Source: Cyanobium sp. CZS48M
GTDB lineage: Bacteria; Cyanobacteriota; Cyanobacteriia; PCC-6307; Cyanobiaceae
NCBI GenBank assembly: GCA_030373145.1
Contig: JAUCZK010000017.1
Span: 1-58,315, forward strand
Direction: 5' to 3'
Length of the DNA: 58,315 nucleotides
Below the pieces are notes generated by a model. The model saw only the letters and a list, made by a program, of their open reading frames with translations. It did no database searches and had not been told where the DNA came from. Positions 25,584 to 34,730 of the stretch are shown here, one piece after another; position 1 is the first letter of the stretch; each line of letters opens with the position of its first letter. The position numbers were made by a program, and so were the translations under genes.

Positions 25584-26279
25584 ATGTTCCTTCGCCTACC
25601 CGTGCTGAAGCGTCTTGCCGCTGGTCTCCTTGCAGGAGCCGCTCTCTCAGTCACAGCTCTGCCCGCTTCGGCCGCTGTGGACAATGATCTTCCCGTTCGT
25701 TGGAACACCGGCGGTGCCGTGTGGTCCACAAACCTGGATGCCTTCAAAACCTTCATCGAAACCGGTGATGTGGTCGACCGTGGTCTTGCCGGCGGCATCT
25801 CCCGCTCCGGCTGGACCGCCAGCGAAATCCGCACCGGCCTGGCCAAGAGCTACAGCGTCGATCTGGTGGGCGTGAGCCGCTTCCTCTACTCCGACGCCGG
25901 CGTCAAGTTCCTCAAGAACCAGACCCGCAGCTACTTCCCCTACTGGTCGATGAGCACCTACGCGGTGCAGGCCCTGCGTGGCGCGATCCTCACCGACGCC
26001 GCTGATGGCTCCATCTCTTCGGCTGGCATCATGGCGGCCCTGCCCACCGACTTCCGTCTGGCTGACACCTGCGGCACCTACGACGGCAAGCAGAACATCT
26101 GCGCCGAAGGCAAGTGCCAGGGCGAGGCCCAGTGCACCTCTCTGCTCTCCTGGTACGTCTTCCTGCCGGCCTGCATCCAGGCCAACCAGATGATGGACCC
26201 CGTGGCTGAAGTGCGCATGGCTCCCGCTCCCGCTCCTGTCTTCACCCCCCAGAACGAGCCCATCCGCGGCCTCTGGTGA
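25584..26279 (+). CDS. Secreted DUF1400-type protein
   Basis: A 231-residue protein with a clear signal peptide (MFLRLPVLKRLAAGLLAGAA, cleavage after PASA). The mature part has the DUF1400 layout: DAFKTFIETGDVV, an IRTGLAKSYSVDLVGVSRFLYS motif, and ALRGAILTDAADGSISSAGI followed by MAALPTDFRL. A C-terminal stretch holds four cysteines (CGTYDGKQNICAEGKCQGEA, then C) before a proline/alanine-rich end. In larger cyanobacterial proteins DUF1400 precedes an alpha/beta hydrolase; here that hydrolase is absent. ATG 25545 is an alternative start but would spoil the signal peptide. A strong terminator follows. Confidence 0.72.
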   Translation: MFLRLPVLKRLAAGLLAGAALSVTALPASAAVDNDLPVRWNTGGAVWSTNLDAFKTFIETGDVVDRGLAGGISRSGWTASEIRTGLAKSYSVDLVGVSRFLYSDAGVKFLKNQTRSYFPYWSMSTYAVQALRGAILTDAADGSISSAGIMAALPTDFRLADTCGTYDGKQNICAEGKCQGEAQCTSLLSWYVFLPACIQANQMMDPVAEVRMAPAPAPVFTPQNEPIRGLW

Positions 26280-26319
26280 CACCCGGCCACTGGCTGAGGC
26301 CAGCAGCCCTTTCAGCGAA

Positions 26320-26342
26320 CCCCGGCAGTGCCGGGGTTTTTT
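26320..26342 (+). terminator. Intrinsic terminator after DUF1400 gene
   Basis: Stem CCCCGGC-AGT-GCCGGGG followed by six T, 40 bases after the stop codon. Its end abuts the stop codon of the convergent rarA gene. Confidence 0.9.
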
Positions 26343-28582
26343 CATGGGCCCGCTCCGCTGCGGTGGGCGATCAGGCGTTGGTGGCCCAGCCGCTGGGGCA
26401 GCACCGCCCTGAGCTGAGCACGGAAGCCAACGTCCAGCGTGGCGATCTCTGCAGGGCTCAACAGGGTCTCCAGCCGGCTTCGGTAGGCCGCGCCTGGGCC
26501 GAGCCAGCGCTGGCAGGCGGCCGCACTCAGCTCCAGGCTCAGCGACTCCTCCCAGCTCTCGCACTCCACCTGCCAGCCCAGAGCCTCCAGCGCCGTGGTC
26601 AGCTCCTGGGGCGTCGGCCGCAGCATCAGCCAGGTGGGCTCCTCCGCGCTGACACGCTGCAGCAGCTCCAGCAGGGGCCTGTTCGTGCTGGCCGCAGCTG
26701 GGCCTCCAGGCCTGGCCAGCAGTTCCGCCAGTGCCCCGGCAGGACCCAGCTGCGGCCCACTCAGCAGCAGGCGCCACTGCGCCCTGGGGCTGGCCAGCCG
26801 ATTCAGCTCCTGCAGCCATCGCTGCCACAGCTCAGGGGCGAGCCCCTGGAAGGGTGAGCGGCCCACCAGCCACTCGAAGAACTCGCCAGGTTCCAGCGCT
26901 TCAGCCAGGCCCTCGGGTCTGGTGGATTCCAGCCGCAGAATCCGGGGGCTGCGCAGGCTCTCCAGCAGCTGATTCTGGGCCTGCAGACGCTCCTGATCAG
27001 CGGCGTTATCCACACTGATCAGCACGCCCCCCTCCGGGCAGTGCTCCAGGGGATCCAGGGCCCAGAGCAGGGAGCGGGCCGCCAGCACCAGCGTCCTGTC
27101 CTGCCGACGCCAGTCGGCCCCCTGCCAGAAGCGCTGGCGCAGCTGATCAAGCCGCTCGCCTTCGGCGGCAGCCTGGCGCTGGAGCCAGCGTTCCAGCTCC
27201 GCGTCGCCTGGACCGCTGCTGAGCAGGGGGCCGTCGTTGGCTGCGCCCTCAGCGGCGGCGGCCAGCTGGGCGGCCCGCCGCCGCTGCAGCCGGCCCTGCA
27301 GTTGCCCCTCCCAGCCGAGGCGACCTGGCACCCAGAACACCTCCCCCTGCAGGGCGGCGGGGAGATAGGTCTGGGCCACCCAGTGCTCGGCGTAGGCATG
27401 GGGATAGCGGTAGCCCACCCCATCGCCGAAGGCCGCCCCATCGCGGTTGGCGTCGCGCAGGTGGGAGGGCACCTCCTGGCGGTTGGTGGCCCGCACACTC
27501 CTGAGGGCGTCAAAGAACCCCAGCAGGCTGTTGCTCTTCTCCGCGCCGGCCAGGTACAGGGCAGCCTGGGCCAGGGGGTAGAGCCCCTCCGGCAGTCCCA
27601 CCCGCTCGAAGGCCGCCGCGCAGGCTTCCACCACCACCATCGCCTGGGGGTCGGCCAGACCGATGTCTTCGCCGGCGGAGATCAGCATCCGCCGGAAGAT
27701 GAAGCGCGGATTCTCACCGGCCTCCACCATCCGCGCCAGCCAGAACAGGGCGGCGTCGGGGTCGGATCCCCGCAGCGACTTGATGAAGGCGCTGATCGTG
27801 TCGAAGTGGGCATCCCCCTGCTTGTCGTAGAGCACGGCCCGCTGCTGAATCGATTGCTCGGCGATCTCCAGGTCGATTCGGATCACCCCGGTGTCATCGC
27901 TGGCGCTGCTCTCCACTGCCAGCTCCAGGGCGTTGAGCAGGCTGCGGGCGTCACCGCCGGCCACATCCAGCAGGTGATCAGCGGCCTCAGGGCTCAGCTC
28001 CACCGCCCGGCCGCCGTAGCCCCGCTCCCCGTCGCTGAGGGCCCGCTCCAGCAGCACCCGCAGATCGCGGGGCTCCAGCGGCTGCAGGCGAAACAGCCGT
28101 GAGCGGCTCACCAGGGCCTTGTTGACCTCGAAGTAGGGATTTTCGGTGGTGGCCCCGATCAGGGTCACGGTGCCGTTCTCCACCCAGGGCAGCAGGGCGT
28201 CCTGCTGGGCTGTGTTGAAGCGATGCACCTCATCGATGAACAGCAGGGTGCGCAGGCCGTGGCGCTCCAGCCGCTGGCGTGCCGCCTCCACCTCCAGGCG
28301 CAGGTCCTTGACCCCAGCGAGCACCGCATTGAGGCTGGTGAAATGGGCACGGGTGCTGCTGGCGATGATGCGCGCCAGGGTGGTCTTGCCCACCCCTGGC
28401 GGGCCGTGCAGGATCAGGTTGCCCACCCGATCGGCGCAGATCGCCCGCCGCAGCAGCCGCCCGGGGCCGAGGATCTCCGCCTGGCCCACGAACTCTTCGA
28501 GGCTGCGGGGGCGCAGGCGATCAGCCAGGGGGGCAAGCGCCTGGCGGTTGATCTCCCCCTGATGGCTGAACAGATCGCTCAA
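26342..28582 (-). CDS. rarA: RarA/MgsA AAA+ ATPase fused to a C-terminal domain
   Basis: A 746-residue fusion. Residues 1 to about 440 are replication-associated recombination protein A: RPRSLEEFVGQ, Walker A GPPGVGKTTLARI, Walker B LLFIDEVHRFN, sensor ATTENPYFEVNKALVSRSR and the MgsA C-terminal tetramerisation part (EVPSHLRDANRDGAAFGDG). RarA acts at stalled forks and clamp-loader-related single-strand gaps. Residues about 450-746 form an extra domain rich in Leu/Arg/Gln with LVLAARSLLWALDP, a fold-like pattern that may be a degenerate Rossmann/methyltransferase. Such RarA-plus-unknown fusions are known in cyanobacteria; the role of the extension is not established. Confidence 0.9.
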   Translation of the reverse strand: MSDLFSHQGEINRQALAPLADRLRPRSLEEFVGQAEILGPGRLLRRAICADRVGNLILHGPPGVGKTTLARIIASSTRAHFTSLNAVLAGVKDLRLEVEAARQRLERHGLRTLLFIDEVHRFNTAQQDALLPWVENGTVTLIGATTENPYFEVNKALVSRSRLFRLQPLEPRDLRVLLERALSDGERGYGGRAVELSPEAADHLLDVAGGDARSLLNALELAVESSASDDTGVIRIDLEIAEQSIQQRAVLYDKQGDAHFDTISAFIKSLRGSDPDAALFWLARMVEAGENPRFIFRRMLISAGEDIGLADPQAMVVVEACAAAFERVGLPEGLYPLAQAALYLAGAEKSNSLLGFFDALRSVRATNRQEVPSHLRDANRDGAAFGDGVGYRYPHAYAEHWVAQTYLPAALQGEVFWVPGRLGWEGQLQGRLQRRRAAQLAAAAEGAANDGPLLSSGPGDAELERWLQRQAAAEGERLDQLRQRFWQGADWRRQDRTLVLAARSLLWALDPLEHCPEGGVLISVDNAADQERLQAQNQLLESLRSPRILRLESTRPEGLAEALEPGEFFEWLVGRSPFQGLAPELWQRWLQELNRLASPRAQWRLLLSGPQLGPAGALAELLARPGGPAAASTNRPLLELLQRVSAEEPTWLMLRPTPQELTTALEALGWQVECESWEESLSLELSAAACQRWLGPGAAYRSRLETLLSPAEIATLDVGFRAQLRAVLPQRLGHQRLIAHRSGAGP

Positions 28583-28680
28583 AAAGAGTGTGGCGGGATG
28601 AGGACAATCCTGGGATCAACCCCCAGGACCTGCAGGTGGAGGAACGGGCCTGCAGAATCGGGCAACTCTTGTCACCGTGC

Positions 28681-29772
28681 GTGAAGCGTTCCTGTCTGGT
28701 GATCCCGGCCGCTCTCGGTCTGCTGGCGGCTGGTCTCAGCGGCTGCGGCGATCCCCCCAAGCCGCCCCCCAGACAGGTTCAGGTCAAGACCGAACCCGTC
28801 GCTCTGGCCCGCTTCAGCGACGATGTCGACACGATCAGCACCCTTGAGGCCCTCAACGTGGTGGAGCTGGCGGCCCAGGCCGGCGGCCGCATCGAGCGGC
28901 TGCTGGTGCGTCAGGGCGATGTGGTGCGTCAGGGCCAGCTGCTGATGGTGCTCGATCAGGTGCAGGTGCGTGCCGATGTGGCCAGTCTGCGCGCCCAGCT
29001 GGAGAAGGACGAGCTCAACTACAAACGCTTCGAGTTCCTGGTGCGCCAGGGGGCCGCCAGTGCGCTGCAGCGCGACCAGTTCCGCGCCCAGTTCGTGCAG
29101 TCGAGGGAGGCCCTGCGGGCCCGAGAGGCCGATCTGGCCTTTCGCGACCTGCGCTCCCCCAGCGATGGGGTGATCAGTGATCTGCAGGTGAAGGTGGGGG
29201 ATGTGATCAGTGCCGGCGATCCCTTCACCAAGGTGGTGCGCAACGACCGCCTCACCGCCCGCATCGACGTGCCCGGCGTGCTGACCGCTCGAGTGAGGCC
29301 CGGTTTGCCGGTGACCCTGCAGGAGCCTCAGTCCCCGAGGGTGCTTGCCCGCGGCGTGGTCAGCTCGGTGGATCCGGTCGTCAATGCCGGCAACCAGGCC
29401 CTGCTGGTGAAGGCCGAATTCGATAATCCCACCGGTGCTCTTCGCACTGGCCTGCGCTTGCGCACCCGGGTCCAGCTCGATGCGGCCGATCTGCCCTCTG
29501 TGCCCTTCGCCGCCGTCACCCAGACGGCTGGCCAGAGCTTCGTGTTCGCCCTCGGCAGCCTGCAGGATCTGGAGAAGAACCCCGGCAAGGCTTCTCTGGA
29601 TCAGTTGCGCCAGTTGCCCCCGGGCACCAGCTTCGCCCTGCAGCGCCCGGTGCAACTCGGGCCTCTGCAGAACAATCGTTATGCGGTCCTGCGCGGTGTG
29701 ACTCCCGGTGAACGGGTGATCACGACCAATCTGCTCACCCTGCGTCACGGCACGCCCGTGACGGCGCAGTAG
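28681..29772 (+). CDS. RND efflux periplasmic adaptor lipoprotein (first)
   Basis: A 363-residue membrane-fusion protein starting at GTG 28681. The lipobox LSGC lies about residue 22, so it is a lipoprotein of the inner or outer periplasmic face. The barrel-sandwich (lipoyl) half-motifs GGRIERLLVRQGDVVRQGQ and LRSPSDGVISDLQVKVGDVI flank a helical hairpin (about residues 95-145). It bridges the pump at 29786 to an outer-membrane channel. It ends 13 bases before that gene, an operon arrangement. Confidence 0.9.
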   Translation: MKRSCLVIPAALGLLAAGLSGCGDPPKPPPRQVQVKTEPVALARFSDDVDTISTLEALNVVELAAQAGGRIERLLVRQGDVVRQGQLLMVLDQVQVRADVASLRAQLEKDELNYKRFEFLVRQGAASALQRDQFRAQFVQSREALRAREADLAFRDLRSPSDGVISDLQVKVGDVISAGDPFTKVVRNDRLTARIDVPGVLTARVRPGLPVTLQEPQSPRVLARGVVSSVDPVVNAGNQALLVKAEFDNPTGALRTGLRLRTRVQLDAADLPSVPFAAVTQTAGQSFVFALGSLQDLEKNPGKASLDQLRQLPPGTSFALQRPVQLGPLQNNRYAVLRGVTPGERVITTNLLTLRHGTPVTAQ

Positions 29773-29785
29773 GAGCAGCAGCCAG

Positions 29786-32700
29786 ATGTCCGCTTCCGAC
29801 AATTTCATCACCCGGCCGGTGCTGACCACTGTCTGCAGCCTGCTGCTCGTGATCGGTGGGCTGATCGCGATTCCGCTGCTGCCGATCGAAAACCTGCCCG
29901 ACATCGCCCCACCCACGGTGACGGTGAACTCCCGGTACAACGGCGCCGACGCGGTGTCGGTGGAGGAGGGGGTCACCAATGTGCTGGAGCAGCAGATCAA
30001 CGGGGTGGAGAACATGGACTTCATCACCTCCTCCAGTGCCGCCGATGGCAGCAGTGCGATCACCGTGTCGTTTGCCAGTGGCACCGATGGTGACATCAAC
30101 CAGGTGAATGTTCAGAACCGGGTGGCCCTGGCCCAGCCGCAGTTGCCCGAGGAGGTGAGGCAATCCGGAGTGGTGGTCAACAAGGCATCGAACTCGATTT
30201 TGCTGGTCTATAATTTCGGCAGCGAAGATGCCAACAATCCTTACAGCACTGAATTCATCAGTGGTCTGCTCGATCAAAACCTCACCGACCGGATTAAGCG
30301 GGTCAAGGGCGTGGGCAACATCGCCTACGCCGGCAACCGTCAGCTGGCCTTCCGCCTCTGGCTCGACCCCGATCGTCTGGCGGCCAACAAGCTCAGCTCC
30401 TCCGATGTGGTGAATGCTCTGCGCAGTCAGAGCCGCCTGGTGCCCGCCGGTCAGGTGGGTGGAGAGCCAGCCCCTGATGGCCAGCAGTTCACCTTCACTG
30501 TGCAGCTTCAGGGGCGGTTGCGCAGCGCCGAGGAGTTCTCCAACATGATCCTGCGCAGCACCGACGAGGGAGGGCTGGTGCGCCTCAGGGATGTGGGCCG
30601 GGTGGAGCTGGGCGCTGAAACCTATGCCGCGAACGCCACCGATCTACAAGCCGTTCCGTCGGTGGGCCTGCTGGTGTATCAGTTGAGTGGAAGCAACGCC
30701 CTTGAGGTGTCACGGGGCGTCGAGGACGTCCTCAAGGAGTTCAGCCTCAACATGCCGCCCGGCATGAAGGTGGAGAAAATCTACGACAACACCGACTTCA
30801 TCAATGCGTCGATCCAGGGTGTGACCAGCTCCCTGCGGGACGCAGTGGTGCTGGTGGTGCTGATCCTGTTTCTGTTCCTGCAGAACTGGAAGGCCACGCT
30901 GGTGCCGGGCATTGCCATTCCGGTGGCCCTGGTGGGCACCTTCCTGTTCGTGAAGGTGGCGGGCTTCTCGCTCAACCAGCTCACCCTGTTCGGCCTAGTG
31001 CTGGCAACGGGGCTGGTGGTGGATGACGCGATCACCGTGATCGAGGACACCTCCACCAAGAAGGCCCAGGGCCTCACAGCACTTGAGGCGGCCAAGAGCA
31101 CCATGAATGAGCTCTTCGGAGCGGTGATTGCCACCTCTTTGGTGTTGTTCGCGGTGTTCCTGCCGGTGCTCTTTTTCCCAGGCGCCACTGGCACGATCTA
31201 TCAGCAGTTCGCCGCCACGATCATCTTTTCTGTGGCGATTTCCACGTTCAATGCCCTCACCTTCTCGCCGATGCTCTCTGCCCTGCTGCTGGCCCGCGAG
31301 GGGGCGCCACCCACTCGCCGTGCCTATGCGATCGCCGGAACCTCGATCGGCTTTGTCTATGGCCTCCTGGTGAGCGGCGGCGGTGCCCTGGTGGTGCTGG
31401 GCTGGGTGGTGGGCGGCCTGCTGCTGGGCTACCTGCTGGGGTTGATCACCCGCTTGCCCCTGCGCCTTCCCGTCACGATCGCCGCAGCGGTGCTGGGCTT
31501 GCTGCTGGGGGGTGTCTCGAACCCTGTGGCGGTGCTGGTCTTCAGCCTGATCGGGCTTCTGCTGGGGGCTTTCCTAGGCCCGATCTTCAGCAACTTCAAC
31601 CGCTTCTACGCAGCCGGTGAAGGTTGGTATCAGGGTGCCCTGTCCTGGGTGCTCGCTCACCGCGCCCTGATGATGGGGGTGCTCGTGGGCGGCATCGCGC
31701 TCACAGGCGTGGCCTTCACCTCGATCCCCTCAGGTTTCGTGCCCGTAGAGGATCAGGGGTATGCCATCGGTTTTGTGCAGGCCCCCGATGGAGGCTCTGA
31801 GCAGAACACGCGCAGGATCAATGCCCGGGTGGCGGAGATCATCCGCACCGAGAAAGAGATCTCCACAGCTGTGATCATCAGCGGCTTTAGCCTGGATGGC
31901 AACGCGCCCAATCGCGGCCTCTTCTTCGTTGGAGCTAAGAACTGGGACGATCGTCCCGATCCCGATCAGTTCATGGATCAGATCGTGGAGCGGCTGAATC
32001 GCAAGCTCTCGGTCATCGACGGGGCCAGGATCTTTGTGGTGGAGCCGCCGGCCATACCCGGCTATGGAACTTCCGGTGGTTTCGAATTCCAGATGCTTGA
32101 TCAGAGCGGTGGTGCCCTCACCCTCCCGGAGTTCTTCTCCAACGCCAATCAGCTGATCGCTAAGGCCCTGCCGACGGGGCTGTTCAGCCGGGTCTTCACC
32201 CAGTTCACGCCTGAATCGCCCCAGCTCAAGGTGAGCGTGAATCGTGAGCAACTGGCGGCTCTGGATGTGGATTACGGCCAGGCGATGCAGGCCTTCAGCT
32301 TCTACTTTGGTGGCGCCTACATCAACGACACGTTCCAGGAGGGCAGGATCCGTCGGGTGTTTGTTCAATCGGATGCCCCCTTCAGGGCCACGCCTCAGCA
32401 GCTGAAATCGCTGTTCGTGAACAACCGGATCGGGGAGCCCGTACCCCTGGCGGAAGTGTTCATGGTGGAGCCCACCACCGGGCCGGCGGTGATCCCCCAC
32501 TTCAACCTGTTCCGCTCCATCAAGATCGATGGGTCCGCCGCCCCTGGCCGCAGCTCCGGTGAGGCCATCAAAGGCATGGTCGACACCTTTGCCGAGTTGG
32601 GTACCAACGGCCTCGGCTTCGACTGGACCGGTCTCTCGAGGGAGGAAGTGAAGGCCGGCGCCCTGGCCGTGGTGATTTTCGCCTTCGGCATTCTCGTGGT

Positions 32701-33193
32701 GTATCTGGTGCTTGCCGCTCAATACGAGAGCTACGTCGACCCGCTGATCATCCTGATGACCGTTCCCACCGCCATGCTGGGAGCCCTGGCCTTCCTGGCG
32801 GCGCGAGGGGAGGTGCTCAACATCTATGCCCAGGTGGGCCTGGTGATGCTGATCGGTCTGGCCGCCAAGAACGGCATCCTGATCGTGGATCTGGCCAACC
32901 AGCGCATGGCCGAGGGGGCCACTCCTTATCAGGCGGCGAAGGAGGCGGCTGAATCCAGGCTGCGGCCAATCCTGATGACGGCGATCTCCTCCCTGTTCGG
33001 CTTCCTGCCCCTCGTGCTGGCCAATGGGGCCGGTGCCCGAAGCCAGGCGTCCCTCGGCACCGTGGTGTTTGGTGGTCTGATGGTGGCCACGGTGCTCTCG
33101 TTGTTTGTGGTGCCGGTCTTCTACGTCGTCATCAAGCAGCTGGGCAGTACTGGAACGGCGACCCCTCCTGAACTTCCCGCTTCCTCGCCCTGA
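29786..33193 (+). CDS. RND efflux permease, HAE1 type (first)
   Basis: A 1135-residue AcrB-like pump, a trimeric inner-membrane proton/drug antiporter. N-terminus FITRPVLTTVCSLLLVIGGL, TM4 with GLVVDDAITVIED (two proton-relay Asp), TM10 AAKNGILIVDLA (Lys) and TM11 ESRLRPILMTA (Arg) are all intact. Periplasmic porter repeats lie between. It is about 85 residues longer than AcrB: an insertion at about residues 508-600, between TM6 and TM7, carries three or four additional hydrophobic segments (GALVVLGWVVGGLLLGYLLG and others). Its stop overlaps the next start (TGATG). Confidence 0.93.
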   Translation: MSASDNFITRPVLTTVCSLLLVIGGLIAIPLLPIENLPDIAPPTVTVNSRYNGADAVSVEEGVTNVLEQQINGVENMDFITSSSAADGSSAITVSFASGTDGDINQVNVQNRVALAQPQLPEEVRQSGVVVNKASNSILLVYNFGSEDANNPYSTEFISGLLDQNLTDRIKRVKGVGNIAYAGNRQLAFRLWLDPDRLAANKLSSSDVVNALRSQSRLVPAGQVGGEPAPDGQQFTFTVQLQGRLRSAEEFSNMILRSTDEGGLVRLRDVGRVELGAETYAANATDLQAVPSVGLLVYQLSGSNALEVSRGVEDVLKEFSLNMPPGMKVEKIYDNTDFINASIQGVTSSLRDAVVLVVLILFLFLQNWKATLVPGIAIPVALVGTFLFVKVAGFSLNQLTLFGLVLATGLVVDDAITVIEDTSTKKAQGLTALEAAKSTMNELFGAVIATSLVLFAVFLPVLFFPGATGTIYQQFAATIIFSVAISTFNALTFSPMLSALLLAREGAPPTRRAYAIAGTSIGFVYGLLVSGGGALVVLGWVVGGLLLGYLLGLITRLPLRLPVTIAAAVLGLLLGGVSNPVAVLVFSLIGLLLGAFLGPIFSNFNRFYAAGEGWYQGALSWVLAHRALMMGVLVGGIALTGVAFTSIPSGFVPVEDQGYAIGFVQAPDGGSEQNTRRINARVAEIIRTEKEISTAVIISGFSLDGNAPNRGLFFVGAKNWDDRPDPDQFMDQIVERLNRKLSVIDGARIFVVEPPAIPGYGTSGGFEFQMLDQSGGALTLPEFFSNANQLIAKALPTGLFSRVFTQFTPESPQLKVSVNREQLAALDVDYGQAMQAFSFYFGGAYINDTFQEGRIRRVFVQSDAPFRATPQQLKSLFVNNRIGEPVPLAEVFMVEPTTGPAVIPHFNLFRSIKIDGSAAPGRSSGEAIKGMVDTFAELGTNGLGFDWTGLSREEVKAGALAVVIFAFGILVVYLVLAAQYESYVDPLIILMTVPTAMLGALAFLAARGEVLNIYAQVGLVMLIGLAAKNGILIVDLANQRMAEGATPYQAAKEAAESRLRPILMTAISSLFGFLPLVLANGAGARSQASLGTVVFGGLMVATVLSLFVVPVFYVVIKQLGSTGTATPPELPASSP

Positions 33194-33477
33194 TGGCCGC
33201 TGAGCCCCACCCCGTCAATGGACGGCGCATCGTGCTCACGGGGCTGGTGGGTGCTGGCCTCGGCCTGGCCGTGAGCGTGTTTCTGCAGACCGTGGTGCGC
33301 AACACGCCGGTCTCGGTGACGACCTACGCGGTCTTCTGGTTCCGGATCCTGCTGGCCTCCTTCGGTGGTCTGGGCGGCATGGCGATCGAAACCGTGCGTC
33401 AGCTGCAGGTCACTAATCCGGATCCGGCGTATCGCCAGCCAAGAGGCAAAAGCGCTGGACGGAGGAATAGTCCGTGA
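33193..33477 (+). CDS. Small two-helix membrane protein within the RND block
   Basis: Ninety-four residues, coupled to the upstream pump gene by a TGATG overlap. Two hydrophobic helices (about residues 13-33, GLVGAGLGLAVSVFLQTVV, and 42-63, AVFWFRILLASFGGLGGMA) and a basic tail. Its position between two RND units suggests an accessory or small regulatory subunit, like AcrZ in concept but not in sequence. No family recognised. Confidence 0.6.
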   Translation: MAAEPHPVNGRRIVLTGLVGAGLGLAVSVFLQTVVRNTPVSVTTYAVFWFRILLASFGGLGGMAIETVRQLQVTNPDPAYRQPRGKSAGRRNSP

Positions 33478-33572
33478 AGGGGACTCTCTGCGTGGAGCCT
33501 GCAGGTGGCGCTCGACGCCCTCGGGGGCTTCACTTAGGTTTGCGCCAATTACTTCCTGCCAAGCCTGTCCCG

Positions 33573-34721
33573 ATGCGGTTACGCCTGGCACCCCTCTCCC
33601 TCCTGCTGGCGGTGGCGATGGCGGGATGCTCCCGTCCGAAGTCAGCGGCCTTTACCCCACCGGCGGTACAGACTGTGGTGCTCGGTGAGGCCACCTTCAC
33701 CCCCGGCATTCAGGTGGTGAGTGAGCTGGAGTCCCGCACCAGCGTCACCCTCAAGCCGGAAACCGATGGCAGGGTCGTGAAGATCGAGGTGAACCAGGGT
33801 GACCTTGTGCGCAAGGGCCAGGTGCTGTTCGTGCTCGACAACGTTCAGCCCACGGCGGCGTACGACGCCAGTAAGGCGGAGGCCCGCAAGGATCTGCTCA
33901 ACGCCGAGCGCTACATCTTCCTGAATGATCAGGGGGCCGTGTCCACCAAGGAACGCGATTTCTACATCACCCAGGCCATCCAGAGCCGCGATCAGGCCCG
34001 AGCCTCGAAGGCCACCCTGGGGTACAGCTACATCCGGGCACCGTTCGATGGGGAGATCGGCGATCTGAGCTCGGTGAAGGTGGGCGATTTCGTCAAGACT
34101 GGCCAGGCGATCACCGGGATCGTGAGCAACAGCCTGCTGTGGACGAACATGGATGTGCCCGCCACGGTGGCCAACAGGGTGAAAACGGGCCAGCCCGTGC
34201 TGCTCACCACCCAGGAGACTCCTCCCTTCCGAGGTCAGGGCAGAGTGGTGTTCATCTCCCCCTACTACCGAACCCTCTCGGCCTCCAGCAGCAGCTCTCC
34301 GAACACTGTGCTGGTGAAGGCCGAATTCCCCAACCTCACCGGCAAACTCAAGCCCGGTCTGAAGGTGACCAATCTCATCATCACCGAGGAGAAGCGTCAG
34401 CTGGCTCTGCCGGTGCAGGCTGTGCTGATGCAAGCGTCCCAACCGTTCGTGTACAAGATCTATCCGCTCTCGGAGGTGGCTCCGAAGATCCGGGAGTCGA
34501 CACAGGTACCGGAGGAGATGAAGAGCAAGATCCTTTCCTTGCCCGGTGTAACACCGATCGTGGTACAGACGGCCGTGAAGGTTGGCAAACTTCAGGGCAA
34601 TGTCTATCCGCTGCTCGATGGCCTCAAGCGGGGCGACAAGGTAGTGGTGAGCAACACAGCCCTGCTGCGCTCGGGGCTGCCGGTCCGGGATGAACCCGCC
34701 AACGACCTGATGGGGAACTGA
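33573..34721 (+). CDS. RND efflux periplasmic adaptor lipoprotein (second)
   Basis: A 382-residue membrane-fusion lipoprotein from ATG 33573, with lipobox AMAGC (about residue 18). Lipoyl half-motifs DGRVVKIEVNQGDLVRKGQ and IRAPFDGEIGDLSSVKVGDF bracket the helical hairpin; the beta-barrel and membrane-proximal domains follow. The frame is open upstream to 33474, but that stretch is not a signal sequence. It ends 9 bases before the second pump gene. Confidence 0.9.
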   Translation: MRLRLAPLSLLLAVAMAGCSRPKSAAFTPPAVQTVVLGEATFTPGIQVVSELESRTSVTLKPETDGRVVKIEVNQGDLVRKGQVLFVLDNVQPTAAYDASKAEARKDLLNAERYIFLNDQGAVSTKERDFYITQAIQSRDQARASKATLGYSYIRAPFDGEIGDLSSVKVGDFVKTGQAITGIVSNSLLWTNMDVPATVANRVKTGQPVLLTTQETPPFRGQGRVVFISPYYRTLSASSSSSPNTVLVKAEFPNLTGKLKPGLKVTNLIITEEKRQLALPVQAVLMQASQPFVYKIYPLSEVAPKIRESTQVPEEMKSKILSLPGVTPIVVQTAVKVGKLQGNVYPLLDGLKRGDKVVVSNTALLRSGLPVRDEPANDLMGN

Positions 34722-34730
34722 GGAGCCCCG

